Positions 17,765 through 29,361 of a stretch of DNA of 64,000 bases are shown in pieces. A program made the translations under genes and the position numbers. The notes under the pieces were generated by a model, which saw only the letters and a list, made by a program, of their open reading frames with translations, searched no databases and was not told the origin of the DNA. The first letter of the stretch is position 1; each line of letters starts with the position of its first letter. This DNA is from Multivorans sp965232105 (GTDB lineage Bacteria; Acidobacteriota; Thermoanaerobaculia; Multivoradales; Multivoraceae): contig OZ246956.1 of the NCBI GenBank assembly GCA_965232105.1, positions 2,976,001-3,040,000 of the forward strand. Reading direction: 5' to 3'.

Positions 17765-19006
17765 TTGGGCTCAGGTCAAGTGCTGCGGATAGCCTCGCGT
17801 GCCGTGGGTTTCGTCTGGCATGTCGCGCTGAGGTACTTCCGTTCGACCCGCGCGGATGCGCACATCCGTGTGCTGTCTTCGCTGACCGCCGGCGGTCTGG
17901 CAGTGGGCACAGCGGCCCTGGTCCTGGCCCTGGCGGCGCTCTCGGGCTTCCAGAACCACCTGCTCCGGGACCTTGCGCAGCACACACCGAGCCTGCAGGT
18001 GGAACTGGGAGGTCGAGTGGACTCCGCGACCGGTGGCGTCGGGTCCACCGCCTCGATCGTCGACCGCGTGACGGCTGCACAAGGCGTCTTGACGGCCCAG
18101 GAGTTGCTCTACGCCCGCGGTTGGCTGGTCGACAGGAGGGGTGTGGTGGCGGTCGAGGTGGTGGGCTACGAGAAGGCGCCGCCCGCGTGGATTCCGGTGG
18201 AGGCCGCGGCGGCTCCAGGTCTGATCGTGCCGCTTCAGGTCGCCCTGAGGATGGGGCTGACGGTCGGCGGTTCGGCTCGGGTGGCGTCACCCCGGTCTTC
18301 GCTGACTCCGGTCGGGCCTCGGCCCCGCGTTCGGACGCTCCCGGTGGCCGCGATCTACGACGCCGAACGTGCGGGGTACGAGGACCTGCCGGTGCTGCTG
18401 CCGCTGGAGCAGGCGGCCGCGCTGTTCGCGGGCGGTGACCGGCGCCTCGATCTCACCCTGGCCCCGGCCGTCGATCCCGAAGGAGTGGCCGCCGACCTGC
18501 GCGCGGCGATCGCTCCGGCCGAGGGCTCGGTGGCGACCTGGCGGCAGGCCAATCGGGCGTTGCTGTTCGTCCTGCGGCTGGAAAAGAGCCTCGTGTTTTC
18601 GGCGGTGGCGCTGATCGTCGCGGTGGCGGCCTTTGCGCTGCTCGCTTCTCTGTCCCTGGTGCTGTCCAGCAAGCGTTCCGAAGTTGGCGTGCTTGCGGCG
18701 ATGGGCGTGCCTCCCGCGCGCTTGCGGGGCATCTTCCTGACGCTCGGCGTGCTGCTCTCGGTCGGCGGCGCGGGTGTCGGCGTCCTGGTCGGGGCCGGCG
18801 TCGCGTTGTTCCTGGACTTCTTCCGCGTACTCTCGCTGCCGTCGGACGTGTACATCGTTGACTACGTGCCGTTTCTGGTCAGGGAAGAGGACCTGTTCGT
18901 CGTGGCTTTCTCCACGATCCTGTTCACGGGCGCGGCCTCGCTGCTGAGCGCGCGCAAGGCGAGCCGGCTGGACCCGGTCGAGGCGATGCGGAGCGCCCGC
19001 ACGTGA
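17765..19006 (+). CDS. Lipoprotein-releasing ABC permease, LolC/LolE family
   Basis: Inner-membrane permease that extracts outer-membrane lipoproteins from the inner membrane for hand-over to the Lol carrier. About 413 residues; the start is unsure (TTG 17765, or in-frame GTGs at 17780 and just after). Topology is MacB/LolC-like: TM1 at about 37-58 (LTAGGLAVGTAALVLALAAL), a large periplasmic domain, then three TM segments at about 278-303, 324-352 and 376-400 with the FtsX-type signature KRSEVGVLAAMGVPPARLRG. It ends in a GTGA overlap with lolD. Only one permease gene is present, so a LolF-like homodimer is likely (inference). Confidence 0.88.
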   Translation: MGSGQVLRIASRAVGFVWHVALRYFRSTRADAHIRVLSSLTAGGLAVGTAALVLALAALSGFQNHLLRDLAQHTPSLQVELGGRVDSATGGVGSTASIVDRVTAAQGVLTAQELLYARGWLVDRRGVVAVEVVGYEKAPPAWIPVEAAAAPGLIVPLQVALRMGLTVGGSARVASPRSSLTPVGPRPRVRTLPVAAIYDAERAGYEDLPVLLPLEQAAALFAGGDRRLDLTLAPAVDPEGVAADLRAAIAPAEGSVATWRQANRALLFVLRLEKSLVFSAVALIVAVAAFALLASLSLVLSSKRSEVGVLAAMGVPPARLRGIFLTLGVLLSVGGAGVGVLVGAGVALFLDFFRVLSLPSDVYIVDYVPFLVREEDLFVVAFSTILFTGAASLLSARKASRLDPVEAMRSART

Positions 19007-19671
19007 TCTTCGTCGCCGGAGTCACCAAGGCCTACCGGGACGGTGAGGCCCGGCGTGAGGTGCTGCGCGGTGTCGACCTCGAGGTCGGCCGCGGCGAGAC
19101 GGTCGCCATCGTCGGCCCCTCGGGTTCGGGGAAGTCGACATTGCTGAACATCCTCGGGGCGCTCGACACCCCGGATGCAGGTACCGTGCGAATAGACGGG
19201 GTCGAGCTCTCGGCCTCGAGACCAGCGGCGCTGGCCGGGTTTCGCAACCGCTCCCTCGGCTTCGTGTTTCAGTTTCACCAGTTGCTGCCGGACTTCACCG
19301 CGCTTGAGAACGTGATCATGCCGGGGCGGATTGCGGGTCGCTCGGGAGTGTCGCTGGAGACCGAGGGGCTGGAACTGCTCGAGCAGGTCGGGCTCAGGGA
19401 CCGTGCGGGCGACTTTCCCCAGCAGCTCTCCGGCGGCGAGCGGCAGCGCGTGGCGATCTGCCGGGCGCTGGTGCTGGAACCGCCGGTTCTGCTCGCCGAC
19501 GAACCGACCGGCAACCTGGACGCGACCAGCGGAGCGCGGGTGCTGGAGCTGTTGAGCGACCTCAGGCAGCGGCGGGCAACGACGTTGGTGCTGGTCACGC
19601 ACAACCCGGAGGTGGCGAGTCGATGCGGCAGGACCCTGCTGCTCGACGGAGGGCGGCTGGCGCGCCACTGA
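19003..19671 (+). CDS. lolD: Lipoprotein-releasing ABC ATPase LolD
   Basis: Energises the Lol permease encoded just upstream. 222 residues, starting GTG in a 4-nt overlap with the permease stop. Walker A GPSGSGKST (about 39), Q-loop FVFQFHQLLPDFTALENV, ABC signature LSGGERQRVAICRAL (about 142) and Walker B VLLADEPTGNLD (about 165) are intact, followed by H-loop VLVTHNPEVA. The FHQLLPDFTALENV segment is characteristic of the MacB/LolD subfamily. The next gene, clpC, starts 80 nt later. Confidence 0.94.
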   Translation: MIFVAGVTKAYRDGEARREVLRGVDLEVGRGETVAIVGPSGSGKSTLLNILGALDTPDAGTVRIDGVELSASRPAALAGFRNRSLGFVFQFHQLLPDFTALENVIMPGRIAGRSGVSLETEGLELLEQVGLRDRAGDFPQQLSGGERQRVAICRALVLEPPVLLADEPTGNLDATSGARVLELLSDLRQRRATTLVLVTHNPEVASRCGRTLLLDGGRLARH

Positions 19672-19751
19672 GTGCCGGGGCGCCCGCTGAACCGGTTGCG
19701 TCGATAGACTGCGACCCGAGCGGGCGCGTAGCGCCGAAAGCAGGTAACTCC

Positions 19752-22254
<2,503 letters not shown>

Positions 22255-22268
<14 letters not shown>

Positions 22269-24777
22269 GCCAATCTCGCGGAAACCCGAGCCGATCTCGG
22301 GGAGTTTCGATCGATTCGTGCGGAAACCCGAGCTGCGCCGTCTCTCCCTCGCGGTGCGGATGGGTGCTCTGCTGACCGTGCTTCTGGTCACGTCCCCCAC
22401 GGCGGCGCAGCTCCTGGTCGGTCGGCCGATCGTGTCCGTCGAGTACACCGGCGTGGAGACGCTGAGCGAAGAGAGCCTGAGCTACTACCTCGATCTCGAG
22501 CCGGGAAAGCCCTGGGATCCGGGCCGTCTGAACGACCGGATCAAGGAGCTCTGGGAGCGTGAACTGATCGACGACATCCAGGTCGAGTCCGAGGCGGCGG
22601 GCGAAGGCGTGGGGGTGACGGTGACGATCACCGAGCGGCCTCTTCTGACCTCGCTCGAGTACGACGGGCTGAAGAAGCTCAAGCGCAGCGACATCGGCGA
22701 CATGACGGATCGGGAGCGCATCTCGGTGTACGAGGATCTGCCGCTCGACCTCGGCGAGCTGGCTCGCCTCGAGCAGGCGATCAGGAAGCTCTACGAAGAG
22801 CGGGGCTTCCGCTTCGCCGGAGTACATGTCGAGGTGCAGGACGCGGGCCTGGGCGAGAAGCGCGTTCTCATCACCGTCGACGAGGGCGGCCGGGTCAAGA
22901 TCGGCCAGGTCGACTTCGAAGGCAACGAGGTCTTCTCCGCCGGGAAGCTGCGCCGCCAGATGGAGAAGACGAAGAAGTCGAACCTGCTGACCCGGATTCG
23001 CAAGCGCGATGTCTTCAACTCGGCCACTGTCGAGGAGGACCTCGACAAGGTCAAGGACATCTATCGCCGCTTCGGCTACAAGGATGTCGAGGTCGGCGAG
23101 CCGGAGCTCGACGTGATCGAACGCAAGCCGAACGCGGACCGGCTCGAGGACCGCAAGAGGCAGCTCGGCCTGGTCGTGCCGATCGAGGAAGGGCCGCGCT
23201 GGAAGCTCGGCGAGATCGAGATCGAAGGCGCCGAGGTGTTGCCGGAAGGGCTGTTGCGCCAGATGTTCAAGGATCCCCAGGGCGGCTGGCTGCGCTCGGA
23301 CGTGATCGACGAGGGGGTCGAGCAGATCGGCGAGCTCTACCGCAACAGCGGCTACATCTTCGCGGACGTGAAGATGGAGATCATCGAACGCGACGATCTG
23401 GTCGCGGACCTGCTGGTGACGGTCGAGGAGAACGATCAGTTCCGGGTGGGGCGACTCGAGTTCACCGGCAACGACCGCACGCGGGATCGCGTGCTCCGGC
23501 GCCAGATGCTGATGAAGGAGGGCGATGTCTTCAATTCGGGCATGCTGCGCACCAGCCTGCTGCGCCTCAGTCAGCTCGAGTACTACGTGGTGAACGAGGA
23601 CGATCCGGTCGAGGTAAACTACGACACCGACGACCAGCAGGTCGATCTGGTCGTCAAAGGGACGGAGACGGGGCAGACCGAGGTCCAGTTCGGCGGCGGC
23701 TACAGCGAACTGGACGGCTTCTTCGTCCAGTCGGCTCTGCGCACGCGCAACTTCCTCGGCCGCGGCGAGACCGTCGGCGTGTCGATCCAGACCGGCCGCT
23801 ACCGCGACATCTTCGACGTCTCGTACTACATGCCCTGGGTCAAGGACCGGCCGCAGAACATCGGCATCCAGTTGTTCAACCGCGACACGGACTTCGACCT
23901 GCTCGTCGACCAGCGCTATCGCAGCAAGGAGGCGGGCGGCGTCGTCTCGTTCGGCCGGTCGTTCCGGCGATGGGAACTCGTCCAGTTGGCGTACAGCAAC
24001 ATGGACATCGAGAGTTTCCAGTCGCAGACGTTCTTTTTCTTCGAGGACCCGGTGGAACAGGACGAAACGATGAGCGACACGATCGAGCAGGCGTTTCAGT
24101 TCAACCGGCGATCGGTCACCGCGACATACCAGTACGACAGCCACGACCACCGACTCGAACCGACCCGTGGCCGACGCCTGATCGCTTCGCTCGAGTACGC
24201 GGGCGGACCCTTGGGCGGCGAGTCGTTCTTCATCAGGCCGTCGCTGACGGCGGCCTTTACAACGCCGCTTACGCGGGGGGCCTGGCGCACGGTAGGCCGG
24301 GCCAACATCCAGCTCGGCTACATCAAGCCGTTCGGTACGGACGGTGCGGGAAACCTCCGTCAGTTGTTCTTCCTCGACCGGTACCTGCTCGGCGGGGAGA
24401 ACAGCCTTCGGGGCTACGCCTTCCGGTCGATCTGGGTGCGTGATCCGGAAACCGGGCGGACGCTGCTCGACCAGAACGGCTTCCCCCAGGGCGGCAACAA
24501 GAGCGTCGTGATCAACCTCGAGCACCACACCCTGGTCAATGGCCCCTTCCGGGTGGTCGCCTTCCTCGACGCCGGCAACGTGTACGGCGACGATCAGGAT
24601 GTCGACTTCAGCCACATGAGGATGTCCGCCGGAATCGAGCTGCGGGTGAACGTGCCGATCCTTGGCGCGCCGCTCCGCTTCATCTACGCTACGAACCTGA
24701 ATCCCCTCGACGACCTCGGCGGTTTCGACCGCGAGCGCTTCGACAGCTTCGACTTCAGCATCGGGACCAGCTTCTAG
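22255..24777 (+). CDS. bamA: Outer membrane protein assembly factor BamA
   Basis: Omp85-family barrel that inserts beta-barrel proteins into the outer membrane; about 840 residues. Five POTRA domains (about 55-430) contain repeated two-strand units such as VSVEYTGVETLSEESL and GEIEIEGAEVLPEGLL. The 16-strand barrel follows (about 435 to end) with the LRGYAFRSIW motif of loop 6 and a terminal aromatic (GTSF). A hydrophobic MGALLTVLLVTSPTAA serves as signal peptide. Start is uncertain: TTG 22255 has AGGAGG 9 nt upstream; ATG 22237, GTG 22318 and ATG 22360 are alternatives. A 21-bp tandem repeat (RKPEPIS units) occupies the N-terminal extension. skp follows. Confidence 0.95.
22257..22334 (+). 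repeat. 21-bp tandem repeat across the clpC end and bamA leader
   Basis: Units beginning GCGGAAAC at 22257, 22278 and 22320 are spaced by exactly 21 and 42 nt; the unit at 22299 is degenerate. In the bamA frame they encode RKPEPIS heptads. The clpC stop lies inside the first unit. Confidence 0.8.
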
Positions 24778-24805
24778 GGTCCCCAGCCTCAACGGAGAAC
24801 ACCGC

Positions 24806-25357
24806 ATGAAAGCCAAGACACCCAGTACTCGCGCCGCATTCGTCGCGGGGGCCGTCCTCCTGGGGGCTCTGGCCTCGGGACCGGTCCTCGCCCAGAGCAA
24901 GATCGCGGTGATCGAGGTCGAGCGACTGCTGCAGGAGTCGGGCCGTGGCCAGATCGCGGTCCAGGAACTGACCAGGCTCAGAGACCAGAAGCAGACGGAA
25001 CTCCAGGGTCGGCAGGAGCAGTTGGCGGCGCTGCAGAAGCAGTACAACGACGGCCGCCTGACCCTGGCGGAGGACCGCCTGGCGGAGATGGAGAAGCAGC
25101 TCGAGGACATGACGATCGCGCTGCAACGTTCCCAGGACGACGCGAACCGCGAGATGCAGAAGATGCAGGCGGAGAGATTCGGCGAGATCGAACAGGCCAT
25201 CCTGCCGATCATCGCCCAGGTGGGCCGCGAGTTCGGCTACACGGCGATCTTCAACAAGTTCCAGGGGGGATTGCTGTACTCCGCCGATGCGGCCGACATC
25301 ACGAACCTGATCATCGAGCGCTACAACGCGGCCCATCCGGCGACGCCCGGCGAGTAG
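24806..25357 (+). CDS. skp: Periplasmic chaperone Skp/OmpH
   Basis: Holdase that carries unfolded outer-membrane proteins to the Bam complex. 183 residues with a clear signal peptide (AGAVLLGALASGPVLAQ, cleavage about residue 30). The mature protein opens with the family strand SKIAVIEVERLLQESGRGQ, then two long coiled-coil arms (about 55-125) rich in Glu, Gln and Lys, then AILPIIAQVGREFGYTAIF and YSADAADITNLIIERYN at the C-terminus. ATG with CGGAGA about 9 nt upstream. It lies 28 nt downstream of bamA, the conserved bamA-skp-lpxD order. Here lpxD is separated from it by a minus-strand beta-propeller gene. Confidence 0.93.
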   Translation: MKAKTPSTRAAFVAGAVLLGALASGPVLAQSKIAVIEVERLLQESGRGQIAVQELTRLRDQKQTELQGRQEQLAALQKQYNDGRLTLAEDRLAEMEKQLEDMTIALQRSQDDANREMQKMQAERFGEIEQAILPIIAQVGREFGYTAIFNKFQGGLLYSADAADITNLIIERYNAAHPATPGE

Positions 25358-25365
25358 TTGCCGCG

Positions 25366-26766
25366 CTAGTCAGCGTTTCTGATGCTGTAGAGCTTCGACC
25401 GGGTGCGGATCAGCAGCCGGTCGCCCGCGACCGCGGGAGACGCCATGGCCATCTCGTCGAGGCTGTTCATGTGCAGCACCTCGTACTCGGCGCCGGCCCG
25501 GATGACGTAGGTGTCGCCCTGCTCGCTCAGCGCGAACACGCGGTCGTTGTAGGCCCACGGCGATGAGGTGAAACTGGCGCCGCCGCGCGGAGCGACCCGC
25601 TTGCGACCGTACACAGGCTCACCCGTCAACGCGTCGTACGCCTCGAAGAAGCCGCGGTCCAGCAGGCTGTAGTAGATGCCCTTGTAGACCAGCGGCGACG
25701 TGTTGTAGTTGCCGGCCTTGGGCTGGTGCCAGGCGACGAACTCGCTCTCGGTCGCGTCCCCCTCGAGGGTGATGTCGCCCAGGGCGCCCGGACGGATGGC
25801 GAACACCGGCCGGCGCTGGTCCTGGAAGTAGCCGGAGTTCACGTAGACCATGTCGTGGGCGGCAAAGGGAGTCGCGATCGCTGCCCACGACATGCGGCCG
25901 TCCATCTCCCACAGCAGTTCGCCGTCGAGGCTGTACGAGCGGATGCGGTTCTTGCCGTTGGTCACGATCTCGGTGCGTGCCTCGTTGGTCCACACCAGCG
26001 GCGTGGCCCAGCTCGAGACCTCTTCGCGGTCGGTGCGCCAGCGCTGTTCGCCGGTGACCTTGTCGAGAGCGGCGATCCAGGACTCCTCCTCGTTGTCGTA
26101 GAGGATGATCACCTGATCGTCGTGCACGACCGGCGAGGAGGCGGAACCGTAGTCCCACATCGTCTCCCGGTACGGCGTGTCGAAACTCCACACCGGGGTC
26201 CCGTCCATCGTGAAGGCGTAGACGCCGAGGTCGCCGAAGCGGACGTAGACCCGCTCGCCGTCGGTGGCGGGCGTCTCCGAGGCGTAGGTCTGCTTCTGGT
26301 GACGCGGAAACTCGGGAAGCCCCGTCTTGACGGAGCGCTGCCAGACGATTTCACCCGTCGCAAGGTCCAGGCAGTAGACCCGCCAGTCGTGGGCGGCTTC
26401 CGGCGGTTCGCTGCGCCCGCGAGCGGCGTAGAGCCCGGCCTGCGGGCGCTCGAAATCGCCTTCAGCGACGGCCGCGGTGAGGAACACGCGGTTGCCCCAG
26501 ACGATCGGACTCGACCAGCCGAGACCCGGGATCTCGGTCACCCATTCGACGTTCTCCGTCTGGCTCCAGCGGTCCGGCAGGTTCGGATTGTCGTCGACCG
26601 CCGGGTTCGCTCCGGGGCCGCGGAACTGGGGCCAGTTGTCCGAGGCCTGGGCCGGTGCGGCGACGCCGAGAGCGACGCACGCGAGGACCGCGAGAGCGCT
26701 CGCTGCACGGCAGGTTGGCGAGGCGTGGAGCTCGCGAAGGGGGCGAGAGGTGGTCTGTGCATCCAT
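25366..26766 (-). CDS. Secreted PQQ-like beta-propeller protein
   Basis: 466 residues with a long N-terminal signal (SALAVLACVALGVAAPAQA). The mature part starts DNWPQFRGPGANPAV, typical of secreted PQQ-like (quinoprotein/BamB-type) propellers common in Planctomycetes, Verrucomicrobia and Acidobacteriota. Blade motifs include DLATGEIVWQRSV, DKVTGEQRWRTD, DGELLWEMDG and DALTGEPVYGRK. No heme or confident PQQ ligand set can be identified, so enzymatic activity is unproven. ATG start with GGAGG about 8 nt upstream. It sits convergent between skp and divergent lpxD, interrupting the usual bamA-skp-lpxD order. A second such protein is at 57052-58398. Confidence 0.85.
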   Translation of the reverse strand: MDAQTTSRPLRELHASPTCRAASALAVLACVALGVAAPAQASDNWPQFRGPGANPAVDDNPNLPDRWSQTENVEWVTEIPGLGWSSPIVWGNRVFLTAAVAEGDFERPQAGLYAARGRSEPPEAAHDWRVYCLDLATGEIVWQRSVKTGLPEFPRHQKQTYASETPATDGERVYVRFGDLGVYAFTMDGTPVWSFDTPYRETMWDYGSASSPVVHDDQVIILYDNEEESWIAALDKVTGEQRWRTDREEVSSWATPLVWTNEARTEIVTNGKNRIRSYSLDGELLWEMDGRMSWAAIATPFAAHDMVYVNSGYFQDQRRPVFAIRPGALGDITLEGDATESEFVAWHQPKAGNYNTSPLVYKGIYYSLLDRGFFEAYDALTGEPVYGRKRVAPRGGASFTSSPWAYNDRVFALSEQGDTYVIRAGAEYEVLHMNSLDEMAMASPAVAGDRLLIRTRSKLYSIRNAD

Positions 26767-26792
26767 CGAAGGAACCTCCAGAGTCGTCGAAG

Positions 26793-26864
26793 GGAACCCG
26801 GGTGGCGCGGTCCCGCGCCACCCGCGAACCAGTCCGTGCGTCCTTTCATCGGACGCACGGATGG
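26793..26864. repeat. Dispersed two-hairpin intergenic element, copy B
   Basis: Lies between the divergent starts of the beta-propeller gene and lpxD. Hairpin 1 is GGGTGGCGCGG (26800-26810) / CCGCGCCACCC (26813-26823), perfect over 11 bp with a 2-nt spacer. Hairpin 2 is TCCGTGCGTCC (26833-26843) / GGACGCACGGA (26851-26861), perfect over 11 bp. The linker GAACCAGT is conserved with copy A (14598-14667), and both copies start GGAACCC and end ATGG. The outer stem of copy A is not found here. Confidence 0.75.
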
Positions 26865-26915
26865 AGTCCGGGCATCGTATCGCCGACCGGCTCCGGGAGG
26901 CACCGGCGATTCCGG

Positions 26916-26930
26916 TAGGCTCGCTGCGTG
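26916..26930 (+). promoter_or_regulatory. -10-like box directly before lpxD (leaderless candidate)
   Basis: TAGGCT at 26916-26921 lies 6 nt before the lpxD GTG at 26928, with no Shine-Dalgarno sequence between. Same arrangement as at hisS, cinA, lgt and the VWFA gene. Confidence 0.4.
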
Positions 26931-28037
26931 ACCCACCGTCTGGCCGATCTCGCCGCGATGGTCGGCGCCGAGCTTGTGGGCGATCCGGATCGGCTCATCG
27001 ATGGCGTTGCGACGCTGGAGGCCGCCGGTGAGCGGGATCTCTCCTTTCTGACGAACACCCGGTACCGGGAGCAGGCGCGGTCTTCGGAGGCCGGCGCGAT
27101 CCTGGTATCCAGGGCCATCTCGCCCGACACGCTGGGTGGCCTGGGCGTCGATCTGGTGGTCTGCGACGATGCCTATCGTGCGCTGGCCGACCTGGTGACG
27201 GCGTTGTTCCCGGTGCCCGAGGTCGAGTCGGGAGTCCACGAGACGGCGCGCGTCGATGCGACGGCCCAGATCCATCCGGGTGCCCGGATCGATGCGTTCG
27301 CCGTCGTCGGCGCCGGGTCGACGGTCGCGCCGGGAGCGATTGTCGGCGCCCACAGCGTGGTCGGCCGCGGCTGCCGGGTCGGCGCCGGTACGGTGCTTCA
27401 CCCGCACGTCGTGGTCTATGACGGCAGCCGGATCGGCGATCGGGTGATCATCCATTCGGGCGTCGTGCTCGGAGCGGACGGATTCGGTTTCGCCGAAGGG
27501 GAGGCGGCGGCGTCGCAGGTCAAGCTGCCCCAGGTCGGGGTCGTTGTGATCGAGGACGATGTCGAGATCGGAGCCAACTCGGCCGTCGATCGGGCGACGT
27601 TCGACACGACCCGCGTAGGCCGCGGCACGAAGATCGACAACCTTGTGCAGGTCGGGCACAACGCGCAGATCGGCCAGGGGTGCATCCTCTGCGGTCAGGC
27701 AGGGGTGTCCGGCAGCAGCCGCATCGGTGACCGCGTCCTGCTTGCAGGCCAGGCTGGCGTGGCGGGCCATTTCGAGATCGGAAACGGCGTTCAGGTCGCG
27801 GCGAAGTCGGCCGTGTTCCAGGAGGTGCCTCCGGGGCAGCAGGTTGCCGGGATTCCGGCGACGCCGATCGCCGCCTGGCGGCGCCGGATCGCGCTACAGT
27901 CTCGCCTGCCGGCGATGCGCAGGGCCCTGCGCGGGCTTGAACGCCGCGTGCAGGAGTTGGAAGCGGCGGGCATCGAGTCGGCGGCTGGATCGGCTGTGGC
28001 ATTGGAGCCGGAGACGGACGCGGGAGACGAGAAGTGA
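26928..28037 (+). CDS. lpxD: UDP-3-O-acylglucosamine N-acyltransferase LpxD
   Basis: Third step of lipid A synthesis: adds the N-linked hydroxyacyl chain to UDP-3-O-acyl-glucosamine. 369 residues. An N-terminal uridine-binding domain (LAAMVGAELVGDPDRLIDGV, RDLSFLTNTRY) precedes a left-handed beta-helix of hexapeptide repeats (about 105-310). LGADGFGFA and the catalytic His in NLVQVGHNAQIG (about 243) are present, as is AGQAGVAGHFEIGNGV. The C-terminal helix carries a coiled region. GTG start; no ribosome binding site. It is first in the run lpxD-fabZ-lpxA and ends in a GTGA overlap with fabZ. Confidence 0.96.
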   Translation: MTHRLADLAAMVGAELVGDPDRLIDGVATLEAAGERDLSFLTNTRYREQARSSEAGAILVSRAISPDTLGGLGVDLVVCDDAYRALADLVTALFPVPEVESGVHETARVDATAQIHPGARIDAFAVVGAGSTVAPGAIVGAHSVVGRGCRVGAGTVLHPHVVVYDGSRIGDRVIIHSGVVLGADGFGFAEGEAAASQVKLPQVGVVVIEDDVEIGANSAVDRATFDTTRVGRGTKIDNLVQVGHNAQIGQGCILCGQAGVSGSSRIGDRVLLAGQAGVAGHFEIGNGVQVAAKSAVFQEVPPGQQVAGIPATPIAAWRRRIALQSRLPAMRRALRGLERRVQELEAAGIESAAGSAVALEPETDAGDEK

Positions 28038-28504
28038 GCGAAGAGCAGAGCGGGAACGGCGCGCCCCTGGGCCCCTTCGACTCGCGCTGGATCGCGGCCG
28101 TGCTGCCGCACCGCTATCCCTTGCTGCTGGTCGATCGGGTGCTGGAGCTGGTACCGGGCCAGCGGGTTGTGGCGGTCAAGAACGTGACCCGGAACGAGCC
28201 CTTCTTCGACGGTCACTTTCCGGGCAATCCGATCATGCCCGGAGTCCTGGTGATCGAGGCGATGGCGCAGACGGCGGCGCTGCTCCTGCTGCACGAAATG
28301 GAGGACCGGGATCAGAAGGTGCTCTTCTTCTCCGGCATCGAGAAGGCTCGCTTTCGCAGGCCCGTTCTTCCTGGCGATCGACTGCGGATGGAGGTGGAAT
28401 CGCTGCGTCTGCGGACCTGGCATTCCCGCTTCCGGGGTGTGGCGACCGTTGACGGCGAACTGGCGGTAGAGGCGATCTGCACGTCCGCGATGGTCACGGC
28501 GTGA
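28034..28504 (+). CDS. fabZ: 3-hydroxyacyl-ACP dehydratase FabZ
   Basis: Hot-dog-fold dehydratase of fatty-acid elongation; it competes with LpxA for hydroxyacyl-ACP, which explains its conserved place between lpxD and lpxA. 156 residues. LPHRYPLLLVDRVLEL is the family N-terminal motif. The catalytic His lies in FFDGHFPGNPIMPG (about residue 61) and Glu in VLVIEAMAQ (about 75). FFSGIEKARFRRPVLPGD follows as expected. GTG start in a 4-nt overlap with lpxD; lpxA begins 34 nt after the stop. Confidence 0.96.
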   Translation: MSEEQSGNGAPLGPFDSRWIAAVLPHRYPLLLVDRVLELVPGQRVVAVKNVTRNEPFFDGHFPGNPIMPGVLVIEAMAQTAALLLLHEMEDRDQKVLFFSGIEKARFRRPVLPGDRLRMEVESLRLRTWHSRFRGVATVDGELAVEAICTSAMVTA

Positions 28505-28538
28505 GCGATCGGCGGTTGCTGTCGCAGCGGCACGGACG

Positions 28539-29351
28539 ATGACGGTCGATCTCCATCCGACGGCCATCGTCGACCAGGGCGCCGAGTTGGGCGACGACGT
28601 TGTCGTAGGTCCCTATGCGGTGATCGGCGCCGGTGTCCGGGTCGGTGACGGCACGAAGGTCGGCTCCCATGCGACGATCCACGGCGAAACTGTCCTTGGT
28701 CGGGAGAACAGGATCTTTCCCCATGCCGCGATCGGCTTCGACCCGCAGGACCTCAAGTACAAGGGGGAGAACAGCCGGCTGGTGATCGGCGCCCGGAACC
28801 AGTTCCGGGAGTTCTGCACGATCAACCGGGGGACGGAGTTCGGCGGTGGCGAAACCCGGATTGACGACGACAACCTGTTCATGACCCAGAGCCACGTCGG
28901 CCACGACAGCCGGGTCGGCAGCCGCACCGTCTTTACCAATGCCGCCACCCTGGCCGGACACGTGGTGGTCGAGGACGACGCGACGATCGGCGCCTTCTCA
29001 GCCGTGCATCAGTTCTGCCGGGTGGGGAGGCACGCATACATCGGCGGCTACTCCGTAATCACGATGGACGCGCTGCCGTTCTGCACGACCGTCGGGATCA
29101 AGCCGGCCTGCATCGGCGTCAACCGGATTGGCCTGGAACGCAAGGGAAAGTCGCCGGAGGACATCCGGGCAGTCGAGCGTGCGGTGAGAGTGCTCACGCG
29201 TTCGCGACGGAACAAGACCCAGGCCCTGGAGGAACTGGACGCCGGGCATGCCGGACACGCCGACGTGGACGCGCTGATCGCCTTCATTCGAAGTTCCGCC
29301 AGAGGCTTTATCCGCTCGGCTCGCCGCGGCTCGCGGGGCGCCGGCGCCTGA
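28539..29351 (+). CDS. lpxA: UDP-N-acetylglucosamine acyltransferase LpxA
   Basis: First committed step of lipid A synthesis, O-acylation of UDP-GlcNAc by hydroxyacyl-ACP. 270 residues, normal. The hexapeptide beta-helix is obvious (HPTAIVDQGAELGDDVVVGP at the N-terminus). The catalytic His is in MTQSHVGHDSRVG (about residues 118-121), with the conserved IGFDPQDLKY and NQFREFCTINRGT upstream. The C-terminal helical domain contains IGVNRIGLERKGKSPEDI. ATG start. A Gfo/Idh/MocA oxidoreductase follows after 10 nt, as GnnA does after LpxA in some species. Confidence 0.96.
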   Translation: MTVDLHPTAIVDQGAELGDDVVVGPYAVIGAGVRVGDGTKVGSHATIHGETVLGRENRIFPHAAIGFDPQDLKYKGENSRLVIGARNQFREFCTINRGTEFGGGETRIDDDNLFMTQSHVGHDSRVGSRTVFTNAATLAGHVVVEDDATIGAFSAVHQFCRVGRHAYIGGYSVITMDALPFCTTVGIKPACIGVNRIGLERKGKSPEDIRAVERAVRVLTRSRRNKTQALEELDAGHAGHADVDALIAFIRSSARGFIRSARRGSRGAGA

Positions 29352-29361
29352 GGGCGCGCCG

